Positions 17,922 through 26,096 are shown, counted from the first letter of the stretch. The stretch: 31,197 nt of DNA from Bacillota bacterium (GCA_023393715.1 JAEXCD010000041.1:1-31197), one strand, 5' to 3'. Program-made: numbers and translations. The notes: generated by a model not told the origin, from the sequence alone.

Positions 17922-18206
17922 TTAGTCTACTACAACCGCCAGAACGTCCTCTAACTTGATGACGATCAGCTCTTCGCCATCCAGCTTGACATCGGTTCCC
18001 GCATATTTCGAGTAAATCACTTTATCGCCAACCGACACCGTACCCTTCAGGTCGTCGTCCTTTTCAATTTTCTGGCTCACCGAAACAACCTCGGCATACT
18101 GCGGCTGTTCCTGTGCCGAAGACGGCAGCACGATCCCCGACGCCGTCGTTTCCTCTTTTTCCATCTTGCGAATAACCAGTCTTTCGCCCAAAGGATTTAA
18201 TTTCAT
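17922..18206 (-). CDS. groES: 10-kDa co-chaperonin GroES
   Basis: Caps the GroEL ring. The 94-residue product begins MKLNPLGERLVIRK. The mobile loop (EKEETTASGIVLP) binds GroEL, and the end GEELIVIKLEDVLAVV is typical. The start at 18206 has AGGAGG six bases upstream; an in-frame extension to 18251 would run through the CIRCE element and is rejected. First gene of groESL. Confidence 0.98.
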   Translation of the reverse strand: MKLNPLGERLVIRKMEKEETTASGIVLPSSAQEQPQYAEVVSVSQKIEKDDDLKGTVSVGDKVIYSKYAGTDVKLDGEELIVIKLEDVLAVVVD

Positions 18207-18234
18207 CACATACCTCCTGAATTCAACGATTGAT

Positions 18235-18261
18235 TTAGCACTCATTTTCACTAAGTGCTAA
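18235..18261. promoter_or_regulatory. CIRCE operator (HrcA) of groESL
   Basis: TTAGCACTC-N9-AAGTGCTAA matches the CIRCE consensus TTAGCACTC-N9-GAGTGCTAA at 17 of 18 arm positions. It lies 29 nt before the groES start. HrcA repressor binding here gives heat-shock control. The promoter itself is not clear; TTGAAG near 18280 (minus strand) may be its -35. Confidence 0.95.
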
Positions 18262-18428
18262 CAACTACACACATATAATACTTCAAGCCTTTTAAAAAAT
18301 CAAGCCTTCCGCACATTTTTTGCGCATCCTGAGACGTGCTCGTGCTTCGCCGCGCTTCACGCCGCACCTGATGCAGTCCCCGACAAAAAAGAAGCGGCGC
18401 CAAAAACTCGCCCCCCGACAAAAAGGGA

Positions 18429-18453
18429 ACCGACGCCTCGAAAAGGCGCCGAT
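18429..18453 (-). terminator. srtB terminator
   Basis: On the minus strand ATCGGCGCC and GGCGTCGGT form a 9-bp stem (two G-U pairs) around TTTTCGA, followed by TCCCTTTTTG. It is 18 nt past the sortase stop. A CCCCGACAAAAA direct repeat (18378-18389 and 18413-18424) lies just beyond. Confidence 0.7.
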
Positions 18454-18470
18454 CCCCCGTCCCACAAGCC

Positions 18471-19262
18471 TTATTGATCTGCTTTTTCCGTCTGTGTGAA
18501 CTCGTAAATGCCGACCACCGCAATGCGCATTGAATAGTCGCGCTCCGGTGTACAGGTGGAAAAGGTCACGATGCGGTCCGCCGCATCAAAATCCGGGCGC
18601 TCGCCAAAGGAGACAAACGAGCGTTCGTACGTCGCATTCAGATAATCCAGCCACGCCTCCTCCGACACATTCGGTGTGCGGTAATCCTCATCCGCAGGCA
18701 CGCGAAATGCGGAAAAAATGCGGTAGTGGTGTACGCCTGCTTCGTTCGTAATCGTAAAGGTCTTCGGCGACTGATCGACATAATCCTGCTCCAGAAAATG
18801 CTTTAATCCGGCAAACATCGCATCGCCGCCATACATCATGTGTGCATATACAACCGAATTTTGATCCGTAAAATCCGCCCTGTTGTTTTCGTCGAGAAAC
18901 GGCACGCCCTGGATGTTTTCCTCCTTGTCCACGCCGTGGTCGAGATAAAACCAGTTGTCCAGATGGGCGATCGGATAATGCGTCTGCGTGCCGTCAATAT
19001 CCAAATAGGCCACCAGATCGGTGTTGATCGATTTCAGCTGAGCCATCATCTCCGTGTAATTCACCCGTGTCGGAGTCGCCTCCGTTGCCGGTTCGGCCGT
19101 TTCGCTCTCCTCCGGCCGATAGGAATCAACCACCTTCTGCACGTCTTCAAATTTCCGGTCGGACGACATACGCGCCCACAGATAGCTTCCGATTCGGAAG
19201 GCACAGTAGACAATAACGCACAACAGAACGATTTGAACCGCTAAATATACTTTCTTTTTCAC
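18471..19262 (-). CDS. srtB: Class B sortase
   Basis: Sortases are membrane-anchored transpeptidases that attach proteins to the cell wall. The 263-residue product has an N-terminal signal anchor (about 5-27), a 40-residue stalk, and a sortase B domain. The catalytic triad is His141 (VYAHMMYGG), Cys237 (TFSTCTPERDY) and Arg246 (SMRIAVVG). The helix before the catalytic cysteine (EEAWLDYLNATYERS) is characteristic of class B. The start is GTG with GGAG seven bases upstream, 17 bp after the preceding gene. No sorting-signal protein or iron-uptake locus is in the window, so its substrate is unknown. Confidence 0.93.
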   Translation of the reverse strand: MKKKVYLAVQIVLLCVIVYCAFRIGSYLWARMSSDRKFEDVQKVVDSYRPEESETAEPATEATPTRVNYTEMMAQLKSINTDLVAYLDIDGTQTHYPIAHLDNWFYLDHGVDKEENIQGVPFLDENNRADFTDQNSVVYAHMMYGGDAMFAGLKHFLEQDYVDQSPKTFTITNEAGVHHYRIFSAFRVPADEDYRTPNVSEEAWLDYLNATYERSFVSFGERPDFDAADRIVTFSTCTPERDYSMRIAVVGIYEFTQTEKADQ

Positions 19263-19279
19263 TCATTTTCTCCATTTAT

Positions 19280-19981
19280 CTACTCGGTCTCGTCGCCGAT
19301 CGCATTCGAGGACGCCCCCTCATACTCCTCATCGATAACCGGACGGACCTCCTTTACGCGCAAAGCCTCCTCGTAGCAGCGCGCGTACTCGCGGCTCGCC
19401 CCATTGGGCGGCGTTCCCTCTCCCGCCCGGCGCTGCACCAGCAAATCGTATTCGAAGATGCGCCGGGCAAAATCCGACGTCCCCCGCTCCTGCGCGTTTT
19501 GCATTTTTTCACGAAGCTTTGCGCCGCGCTCCTCCACTAAGTACTTCAGCAGCTCGCCCGGCGTGTTTTCGATCTGATGCACCAGCGCCTTCAAGTCAAA
19601 ATCAAACGCACTGAACTCATAGCACTCCATCGTGCGCAGAAAATGCGCCAATACGGTTTTCAGCACATCGCTGTTCAGCTCCGCGCCCTCATAGCTTTCC
19701 TGATCCTCCGCCATATAGGCGCGCACCTGCTGAACCTCTTCGCCGATGAGAATCGCCCGTTCCAGAGATTCATTGCGGTACCAGCCGCTCGTCTCTTCGG
19801 AGAAAAGCCATTCCTTCATGTCGACGGCCGCGTCGACCACCGCCAGCGTATGCTCCAGGCGCTGATCGGAAAGCTGCTCTTCGATGTACGCCTCGTCCCT
19901 CGGAAGCACGCGAGCCGCTTCGTCCTCTTTCCTCTTCGCCCCGCGGAACAGTCCTAAAAAATCATCCACCGCACCAGACAT
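19280..19981 (-). CDS. Hypothetical acidic protein upstream of srtB
   Basis: I do not recognise this family. The 233-residue product is rich in Glu, Asp, Ala and Arg, predicted mostly helical, with no signal peptide or membrane segment, so it is probably cytoplasmic. It begins MSGAVDDFLGLFRGAKRKE, a short hydrophobic-amphipathic stretch that could contact a membrane or partner. The middle (about 50-165) is patterned like a helical bundle; the end is acidic and disordered. ATG 19981 has AGGA eight bases upstream; two earlier in-frame ATGs have weaker sites. It is 17 bp upstream of srtB and probably cotranscribed, so a function tied to the sortase or its substrate is possible but unproven. Confidence 0.75.
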   Translation of the reverse strand: MSGAVDDFLGLFRGAKRKEDEAARVLPRDEAYIEEQLSDQRLEHTLAVVDAAVDMKEWLFSEETSGWYRNESLERAILIGEEVQQVRAYMAEDQESYEGAELNSDVLKTVLAHFLRTMECYEFSAFDFDLKALVHQIENTPGELLKYLVEERGAKLREKMQNAQERGTSDFARRIFEYDLLVQRRAGEGTPPNGASREYARCYEEALRVKEVRPVIDEEYEGASSNAIGDETE

Positions 19982-20064
19982 TTTGCCCTTCCTTTCCATA
20001 CTCTTTTCCCAAGATCGCACAATAAGCTCCCGAATTATCGCTACTGCTGCCGCAGAAAAGGCGG

Positions 20065-20070
20065 TACAAT
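20065..20070 (+). promoter_or_regulatory. Probable galT -10 box
   Basis: TACAAT at 20065-20070 lies 26 nt before the galT ATG, which has AGGAGG. No convincing -35. A short CCGC/GCGG inverted repeat (about 20050-20064) directly precedes it. Confidence 0.45.
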
Positions 20071-20096
20071 AGAGATAACAGAAACAGGAGGTTTTT

Positions 20097-21080
20097 ATGG
20101 CTGAATTTCGTTACAATCCTCTTTTAGACGACTGGACCATTGTAAACGGCAACCGGCAGGCGCGCCCCGACATGCCGAAGGACTACTGCGCCTTCTGCCC
20201 CGGCTCCGGAAGAGTGCCCGATCATTATACCGTACTGAAATATGACAACGACTGGCCCTCCATGTCCCTTTCTCCGAACGAGCCCGATCCGGTCGCGACG
20301 TCCTTTTTCCGCACCGCGCCCGCCTATGGAAAATGCGAGGTCATTCTCTACTCACCCGATCACAACGCTTCGCTGTGGCAGCTGCCTCTCGAACACATTG
20401 AGGAGCTCATCCGCCTGTGGAAAGCGCGCTACGAAGAGCTGTCCGCCGATGAGAAGATTCAGTTTATTCTGACCTTTGAAAACCGCGGCGCCGAGGTCGG
20501 CACAACGCAGCCGCACCCGCACGGCCAGCTCTATGCGTACGGGTATCTGCCGCTCCGCATCCGAATGGAGCTGGAAAACAGCGCCCGACACTACCGGGAG
20601 CACGGGGAAAGTCTGATCGGCCGCCTCCGCGACGAGGAGCTCTCCTTCCAAAAACGGATTCTGTTCGAAAACGATCATTTTGCCGTTTTCCTGCCGTTCT
20701 ATACCGACTGGCCCTATGGGGCGTACATCGTTCCAAAACGAAACGACCTGAACCATTTCGCCCAGTTCGACGAGGCGCTCACCACATCGCTTGCCGAAGC
20801 GCTTAAGGATCTGCTCGGCGCGTTTGACACGCTGTTCGACCGCCCCTTCCCCTATATGATGGGCATCTACCAGACCCCGATTCACGTGAAGGAGTATGCC
20901 GACTGCACGCGCTACTACCCGTTCCATATCAAATTTTTCCCGCCGCTGCGTTCGGCCGGCTCCATCAAATGGAACGCGTCCTCCGAAACCTGCGCCTGGG
21001 CGAAAACCAATCCGCGCATCGTTGAAGAAACCGCCGCCGAGCTGCGCGACGCGTTGGAACAATTCCGAAGCCGTCCGTAA
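20097..21080 (+). CDS. galT: Galactose-1-phosphate uridylyltransferase, class I
   Basis: Exchanges UMP between UDP-glucose and galactose-1-phosphate in the Leloir pathway. The 327-residue product has the HPHGQ active site at 140-144, His142 being the nucleophile equivalent to E. coli His166. A CxxC zinc pair lies at Cys31/Cys34, and ENRGAEVGTTQ precedes the active site. The C-terminal YYPFHIKFFPPLRS block also fits. AGGAGG is six bases before the ATG. No galK or galE is nearby, so it is a solitary Leloir gene here. A related nucleotidyltransferase of the same superfamily acting on another sugar phosphate is the alternative. Confidence 0.93.
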   Translation: MAEFRYNPLLDDWTIVNGNRQARPDMPKDYCAFCPGSGRVPDHYTVLKYDNDWPSMSLSPNEPDPVATSFFRTAPAYGKCEVILYSPDHNASLWQLPLEHIEELIRLWKARYEELSADEKIQFILTFENRGAEVGTTQPHPHGQLYAYGYLPLRIRMELENSARHYREHGESLIGRLRDEELSFQKRILFENDHFAVFLPFYTDWPYGAYIVPKRNDLNHFAQFDEALTTSLAEALKDLLGAFDTLFDRPFPYMMGIYQTPIHVKEYADCTRYYPFHIKFFPPLRSAGSIKWNASSETCAWAKTNPRIVEETAAELRDALEQFRSRP

Positions 21081-21098
21081 ATCCTTCGCAGGTCCTTT

Positions 21099-21129
21099 GA
21101 GGCTATCTCTGCATTTCGGAGATGGCCTC
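21099..21129 (+). terminator. galT terminator, inside the end of the convergent gene
   Basis: GAGGCTATCTC (21099-21109) and GAGATGGCCTC (21119-21129) form an 11-bp stem with one G-U pair, followed by TTCTTTTTTTG. It is 18 nt after the galT stop and overlaps the last codons and stop (21103-21105) of the minus-strand flavoprotein gene. Confidence 0.85.
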
Positions 21130-22266
21130 TTCTTTTTTTGCCTCCCGGTCAATCAATTTGTTGACGAGACCCATTTTTTTCGTATCGGCGTAGAGAATGC
21201 CGCCGATTACCCGACCATCCCGGAAAAACAGCTTCTCGACCGCGCCGTCGTTCTCGGCGCTCCACATGTCGTCTCCCTCGTGCGAGCCCGCGGAAAACAC
21301 CTTGACATTGCCGATCCGCAGATTCGTGAAGAGCCTCGGACGGTCATAAACCGCCTCACCGCCCGCCATATTCTCTCCGACGATTTTCCCCATTTCATTC
21401 GACGCCGACCACAGTCCCATGCACGTGCCCTGGATTTCCGCGCAATCTCCCGCAGCCCACACATTTGCCCTTTCGGTCTGCAGGTGCTCGTCGACCAGAA
21501 TCCCGCGGTTGGTCGGCAGCACATCCTTCGCCAGCTCCGCACTCGGGCGGATGCCGACCGAAAACACGACACTGTCACAGCTGAACTCCGTTCCGTCGGT
21601 CAGCACGACGCTTTCCACGCGGTTGAAGCCGTTGATCCGCCGCAGCGAAGCGCCCACGTGAATGTGAAGCCCTTCCTTTGCCAAATCCTCCTCCAGACGG
21701 ATCGCCGTTTCCGCATCAAGCTGACGCGTCAGCAGATGCTCGGCAAACTCACAGACGTGCACCTCCAGTCCCTTCTTCAAAAGAGAGTACGCCGCCTCCA
21801 ATCCGAGCAGTCCTCCGCCGACGACCAGCGCCGAACGCAGCTCGGGCAGCGCGCGGCGAAGCGCCGCCAGATCCTCGACGGTGCGCACCGAAAAAACATT
21901 GGCCTGACGTGCGCCCTCATAGGACGGAATAAACGGCGTCGCCCCCACCGCCAGCAGGAGCTTTTCGTACCGAATAGTCGTCCCGTCCTCCAACGCCGCC
22001 GCATTGCGGTCGTAATCAATCGACGTCACCGCAGAATTGAGCATCAGGCGAATGTGCTCACGCTCATAAAAATCCGGCTTTTCCACCAGCAGGCTGTTCA
22101 CATCCGCATCCGAGGCGATGGCTTCCGTAAGGCGAACGCGGTAATACGGCGCCATCTTTTCCTTCGACACCAGTAAAATATCGCCCTCCCGGTCGAGTTT
22201 GCGCATCTGCTTTGCAGCCGATAATGCAGCAATACCGCTGCCGACGATCAGATATTTGGTCTCCAT
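21103..22266 (-). CDS. NAD(P)H/FAD oxidoreductase, NADH:rubredoxin oxidoreductase-like
   Basis: A flavoprotein of the class that includes clostridial NADH:rubredoxin oxidoreductase and the N-terminal half of nitrite reductase NirB. The 387-residue product has the FAD Rossmann motif GSGIAALSA (9-17) and a second nucleotide motif VVGGGLLGLEAA for NAD(P)H. It also carries the FAD-binding block VWAAGDCAEI near residue 275. It lacks iron-sulfur cysteine sets, so it would hand electrons to a rubredoxin or similar carrier. METKYLIVGSG at 22266 is the start, with AGAGG upstream; the open frame extends upstream only into the pepF end. It follows pepF by 19 bp and is probably cotranscribed. The exact acceptor is not known. 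Confidence 0.88.
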   Translation of the reverse strand: METKYLIVGSGIAALSAAKQMRKLDREGDILLVSKEKMAPYYRVRLTEAIASDADVNSLLVEKPDFYEREHIRLMLNSAVTSIDYDRNAAALEDGTTIRYEKLLLAVGATPFIPSYEGARQANVFSVRTVEDLAALRRALPELRSALVVGGGLLGLEAAYSLLKKGLEVHVCEFAEHLLTRQLDAETAIRLEEDLAKEGLHIHVGASLRRINGFNRVESVVLTDGTEFSCDSVVFSVGIRPSAELAKDVLPTNRGILVDEHLQTERANVWAAGDCAEIQGTCMGLWSASNEMGKIVGENMAGGEAVYDRPRLFTNLRIGNVKVFSAGSHEGDDMWSAENDGAVEKLFFRDGRVIGGILYADTKKMGLVNKLIDREAKKEEAISEMQR

Positions 22267-22285
22267 GTCACCCTCTCTTAGCGAA

Positions 22286-24037
22286 CTACGCGTCAGCCCA
22301 CTGCGCCAGACGCTCAACGAGCTGAGCAAAAACGCGGAGCGCAGAATCCACCGTCTTCGGATCCGCCATATCGCAGCCCGCCATGCGCAGCTGCTCGATG
22401 GGGAAGTGATGTGCGCCGTCCCTCAGGAAGCGGAAATAATCCTCGCGCTCCTGAACGCCGCCCGTCAGCACGCGCTGGCACAGCACCGTTGCCGCACAGT
22501 AGCCCGTCGCATACTTATAAACATAGAAGTCGTTATAGAAATGCGGAATGCGCATCCATTCGTGCGCGATATTTTCGTCCGAAATCATCGCCTCGCCGAA
22601 ATACTGTTGATTTAACCCGTAGTAGATATCGTCAAAGTCCTTCGCCGTCAGCGCCGTACCCTTTTCGACCAGATCGTGCGTCACCTTCTCAAACTCCGCA
22701 AACATCGTCTGACGGAATACGGTCGACTTGAAGCTGTCGAGGTGGTGATCCAAAAGCTCCAGACGCTCCGAATCGGTCTGCGCGTTCTCAATGAGGTAGT
22801 GCAGCAGCAGATTTTCATTGAACGTCGATGCGACCTCCGCCGCAAAAATCGTGTAGTCAGCGTAGAGATATTCGTTGGCGTGACGGGAAAAATAGCTGTG
22901 CATGGAATGCCCCATCTCGTGGGCGAGCGTAAAGACGGAGTCGAGCGTCCCCGTGAAGTTCATCGAAATGAACGGCTTGCTGTCATACGAGCCCGAGGAA
23001 TATGCCCCGCCGCGTTTTCCCTCGCGCGGATAAGCGTCGATCCACCCTTCCTCAAACGCCGTCCGGTAAATCCTCTGATATTCCTCACCGAGCGGCGCCA
23101 CCGAAGCGATGCACAGATCCCGCGCCTCTTCGAAGGTATACTTCCGGCCGCTGGACTCCACGATGGGCAGATACACGTCGTACATGTGCTGCTCATCCAG
23201 CTTCAGCATCTTCTTTTTCAGCTCGTAATAGCGGTGCAGCGAAGGAAGATTGTTATGAATGCTCTCCAGCAGCGCATCATAGACCTGCGTATCGACATCG
23301 TCGCGGAACAGCTCCATCTGTCTTGCGGAATCGTAGCCGCGCAGGTCGGCCTCGGTCGTCAGCGCGCGGATGTTATTAAAATAGGTCGTTGCAATGGTGT
23401 TCTTAAATGAGTTAAACGTATCGTAGTATTTCTCGAAAGTCTCCTTGCGCACCTCGACGTTCGGGTGGCGCTGGTAGACCGTAAACATTTCGCTCGTCAG
23501 CTCCTTGCCGTCCAGCGAATCAATTTTCGGAAATTTCATGTCCGCGTTTTCCAGAAAATAGTAGATGTCCGACGGCGCTTCCGAGGCAAAGGACAATTTG
23601 GAGAGAATGTACTCCTCCTTCTCACTCAGCGTATGCTCCTTATACCGGAAAATGCGCTGAAAATACTCATGAAAATGCGCCAGAGAGTCGTCTCGGAGCA
23701 ATGCCTGCTGCCTGTCGTCGCTCAGCCCCAGCAGGTACGGCTGCAAAAACGAAGAGGCGGCCTGAAAATCGCGCATCGCCTGCATGGACTCGATGTAGAG
23801 CTTTTGATACTGCGTTTTGCGGCTGTCCTCGTCCTGGCGCATATTCGCGTAGACCGCGAGATGCTCGCCGATTCGCGACACCTCCTCCACCGTCTCTAAA
23901 ATTTCCTTCAAATGCCCGTCCGGATTGGCGGACAGCTTCTTCAGCTTTTCCGAACCGGCGTGCATGCGTTCCATATCCGTTGCACAGCTTGCTTCGTCCG
24001 GGTACATTGATTCAATATTCCATCTGATGTCAGTCAT
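22286..24037 (-). CDS. pepF: Oligoendopeptidase F, M3 metallopeptidase
   Basis: Cytoplasmic zinc peptidase that cuts oligopeptides. The 583-residue product is near the family's 600. The zinc site is HEMGH at 373-377, with the downstream glutamate in AAEVASTFNE (Glu401 or Glu408). The long helical N-terminal region and the motif YSSGSYDSKPFISMNF fit PepF. AAGGAGG is six bases before the ATG. First gene of a two-gene unit with the flavoprotein. Confidence 0.96.
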   Translation of the reverse strand: MTDIRWNIESMYPDEASCATDMERMHAGSEKLKKLSANPDGHLKEILETVEEVSRIGEHLAVYANMRQDEDSRKTQYQKLYIESMQAMRDFQAASSFLQPYLLGLSDDRQQALLRDDSLAHFHEYFQRIFRYKEHTLSEKEEYILSKLSFASEAPSDIYYFLENADMKFPKIDSLDGKELTSEMFTVYQRHPNVEVRKETFEKYYDTFNSFKNTIATTYFNNIRALTTEADLRGYDSARQMELFRDDVDTQVYDALLESIHNNLPSLHRYYELKKKMLKLDEQHMYDVYLPIVESSGRKYTFEEARDLCIASVAPLGEEYQRIYRTAFEEGWIDAYPREGKRGGAYSSGSYDSKPFISMNFTGTLDSVFTLAHEMGHSMHSYFSRHANEYLYADYTIFAAEVASTFNENLLLHYLIENAQTDSERLELLDHHLDSFKSTVFRQTMFAEFEKVTHDLVEKGTALTAKDFDDIYYGLNQQYFGEAMISDENIAHEWMRIPHFYNDFYVYKYATGYCAATVLCQRVLTGGVQEREDYFRFLRDGAHHFPIEQLRMAGCDMADPKTVDSALRVFAQLVERLAQWADA

Positions 24038-24063
24038 AGCTACCTCCTTACATATCGTATCCT

Positions 24064-24069
24064 ATTATA
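24064..24069 (-). promoter_or_regulatory. pepF -10 box abutting the upstream terminator
   Basis: The minus strand reads TTTTTTGGG-TATAAT, so the -10 at 24069-24064 begins nine bases after the G/C stem of the hydrogenase terminator. The place for a -35 lies inside that hairpin. Confidence 0.6.
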
Positions 24070-24074
24070 CCCAA

Positions 24075-24099
24075 AAAAGAGCGGCAAAGCCGCTCTTTT
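24075..24099 (-). terminator. Hydrogenase operon terminator
   Basis: AAAAGAGCGGC (24075-24085) and GCCGCTCTTTT (24089-24099) pair perfectly around a 3-nt loop, 22 nt after the hydrogenase stop, with TTTTTT following on the minus strand. Confidence 0.9.
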
Positions 24100-24121
24100 C
24101 TCAGCAATCCATTCTTTGCGC

Positions 24122-25627
24122 CTACAGCGGCTTGTCCGCATCGGGAATGCGCGTATTATCCGCCGGAGAAAGGAAGGGGGAACGCTTGGCGAATTTCTCG
24201 ACCTCTCTCTTGCTTCGCGACGACGGTGCGATCGTCCCAGGGCCGCCGACGCAGCCCCCCGCACAGGCCATGCCCTCGAGCAGCATCCCGTTTTTCTTTC
24301 CGGCCTTCGCCAGGCGCATCAGCGACACGCATTCCGCCAGGCCCTCCGCCCCTTCAACCTCGACCCGGCGCTCCGGCTCAAGCTCCGCGATGCGTGCGCA
24401 GACCGCTGCGGCGACGCCGCCGCTCACCGCATAGCCGCGTCCGGTCAGGGACGCGTCCTCCACATTGCCCGATACCGGCATGAAGCCCGGTTCGATATCC
24501 TCCGCAACAAACATGCCCATGAGCTCCTCATAGGTGATGACGAAATCGACAAAGGGCGCGACATGCGCCTGCAGCGCTTCGAGCTTTTTGGAAATGCACG
24601 GCCCGATAAAAACGACCTTGGCGTCCGGATGCACCTTTTTGATCTGCTTCGCCGTATAGATCATCGGCGTCGAGCTCTCCGAGATCAGCTCATTCTGATC
24701 GGGGAACAACATCTCGACCATCTTTTTCCACGAGAAGCAGCAACTCGTCCCCATGAACGGACGTTCCTCCGGAACGGTCTCGAGAAACTCCTTCGCCTCG
24801 TTCATCGTCGTCAAATCGGCGCCAAGGCCAACCTCGATGACGTCGTGAATGCCCAGAAGCTTGATCGCCATGACGATCTGCTCCGGCGTCGTCAGCGGTC
24901 CGAACTGCCCCGCAAAGGACGGCGCGACAATCGCGTAAACATTGTCATTGCGCTTGATCGACATGATGAGCTGGTAAATCTGCGACTTATCCGCCACGGC
25001 GCCGAACGGACATGCGGTAATGCACGCGCCGCAGGCGACACAGCGCTGCGGGTCGATTTCCGCGCGCCCGAGATAATCCGATTTAATAGCCTGCACGCCG
25101 CAGGCCTCCGCGCAGGGGCGTCCTGTCTCAACGATGGAATGATAGGGACAGGCCGTCACGCATTTCCGGCACTTGATGCATTTGGACTGATCGATGATCG
25201 CGCGATCCTTCCCCATCGTAATGGCATTTTTCGGGCAGACATTGATGCACGGATGCGCCAGGCATTTCCGGCAGTTGTCTGTTATGTAAATATGTTTTTC
25301 CGGGCAGGCTTCGCAGGCGATCTTAATCACGGACACCAGCGGCGGATGGTACACGCGCGCATCGACGTCGACATGTTCGATTCCCTCCGTGATCGGTCCT
25401 GTCTCCGCCGCCGTTCGCGCATCCAGCCCCAGCGCCATTCTCATTCGCTCGCCGACGACCGCGCGTTCCCGGAAGATGTTCTCCCGATAGCTGGCCGTTT
25501 CACCCGGCAGCAGTCGGAAGGTCTCCTCGTGCAGCTTGCCCAGATCCGCATCTTCGTAGGCCATCCGTGCGATGTTGGCAAAAACCTGACGCCGAATATT
25601 GATGACATCGACGAAAGAGCTATTCAT
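24122..25627 (-). CDS. [FeFe] hydrogenase, putative group B-like, monomeric
   Basis: Expected to interconvert protons and H2 with ferredoxin-like electron transfer. The 501-residue product has at least three N-terminal 4Fe-4S motifs (Cys119/122/127/131, Cys150/153/156/160, Cys196/199/202/206) plus extra cysteine pairs at 105/108 and 172/176. The H-cluster ligands are all present: L1 TSCC (294-297), L2 GPCISKK (Cys344) and L3 EGMACAGGC (Cys455, Cys459). L1 lacks the usual proline (TSCCF) and L2 has Gly-Pro-Cys rather than Met-Pro-Cys, which sets it apart from well-studied group A enzymes. The ATG lies inside the end of the [2Fe-2S] gene (8-bp overlap) with AAGGAGAGGG upstream. Maturation genes hydEFG are not in the window. 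A sensory role is possible. Confidence 0.9.
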   Translation of the reverse strand: MNSSFVDVINIRRQVFANIARMAYEDADLGKLHEETFRLLPGETASYRENIFRERAVVGERMRMALGLDARTAAETGPITEGIEHVDVDARVYHPPLVSVIKIACEACPEKHIYITDNCRKCLAHPCINVCPKNAITMGKDRAIIDQSKCIKCRKCVTACPYHSIVETGRPCAEACGVQAIKSDYLGRAEIDPQRCVACGACITACPFGAVADKSQIYQLIMSIKRNDNVYAIVAPSFAGQFGPLTTPEQIVMAIKLLGIHDVIEVGLGADLTTMNEAKEFLETVPEERPFMGTSCCFSWKKMVEMLFPDQNELISESSTPMIYTAKQIKKVHPDAKVVFIGPCISKKLEALQAHVAPFVDFVITYEELMGMFVAEDIEPGFMPVSGNVEDASLTGRGYAVSGGVAAAVCARIAELEPERRVEVEGAEGLAECVSLMRLAKAGKKNGMLLEGMACAGGCVGGPGTIAPSSRSKREVEKFAKRSPFLSPADNTRIPDADKPL

Positions 25628-25901
25628 TTCCCTCTCCTTGTGCGTAGTTCATGACCATTTCCATGATCTGCGGTCCCTCGGCCCGCTCGATCATCTGTCC
25701 GTCAACATAGACGACCGGCGCAACCCCGTGGTTGCCGCCCTTACAAAACCCCTGACATGGCACGAGCTCGATTTCCAATTCCGCGTCCGGACGCACTCCC
25801 GGCAGGTCGTGCAGACACTCCTTCATATCGAGCATACAGTCGATAATATGCGAGGCGCCGTAAAATCCGCATTTGGAGCCCGTGCAAATCGATACCTTCA
25901 T
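25620..25901 (-). CDS. Thioredoxin-like [2Fe-2S] ferredoxin, NuoE/HydC-type
   Basis: The 93-residue product has the cysteine set of thioredoxin-fold [2Fe-2S] proteins: Cys6 and Cys11 (CTGSKC) and Cys49 and Cys53 (CQGFC). It is the right length for a stand-alone domain. The gene overlaps the hydrogenase start by 8 bp, so the two are translationally coupled and this is probably an electron carrier or small subunit for the hydrogenase. AAGGAGG precedes the ATG. Confidence 0.92.
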   Translation of the reverse strand: MKVSICTGSKCGFYGASHIIDCMLDMKECLHDLPGVRPDAELEIELVPCQGFCKGGNHGVAPVVYVDGQMIERAEGPQIMEMVMNYAQGEGNE

Positions 25902-25938
25902 GAATTCCTCCTTAGAGCTTATTGAAGTCAGTTTTATT

Positions 25939-25959
25939 ATTTTATCACAGAAATGTGAT
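25939..25959 (-). promoter_or_regulatory. Hydrogenase operon promoter with overlapping palindrome
   Basis: The minus strand carries an extended -10, TGA-TAAAAT (25947-25939). It overlaps the perfect inverted repeat ATCACA-GAAA-TGTGAT (25944-25959, plus strand), so a protein binding the palindrome would block polymerase. It does not match the usual TGTGA-N6-TCACA orientation of CRP/FNR sites. Confidence 0.5.
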
Positions 25960-26096
25960 TCTCCGTTATTCCCAATGCCCTTGTTCCGGGACTACATCCT
26001 TTATTTTTTTTATACCTTTTCCTCAGTCCAACGACGATTCTTGTTTTTTATTGCCCGACAGCCTCTTTATATTCTCCCTCTTCAATACATCGGCCG
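25960..26096. other. A/T-rich spacer between mutY and the hydrogenase operon
   Basis: About 137 bases without a supported gene. I see no clear mutY terminator. A TATAAA on the minus strand (near 26009-26014) with TTGGAC further upstream has wrong spacing for a standard promoter. Confidence 0.4.

Noticed and set aside
16378..17925. Long open frame antisense to groEL
   Set aside because: It mirrors a highly conserved gene, has no ribosome binding site and reads as low-complexity Arg/Leu/His-rich protein.
18378..18424. CCCCGACAAAAA repeats after srtB as a CRISPR-like or mobile element
   Set aside because: Only two 12-nt copies, next to an ordinary terminator and with no associated genes.
24116..25654. 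Long open frame antisense to the hydrogenase gene
   Set aside because: It exactly shadows the real coding gene and has no recognisable motifs.
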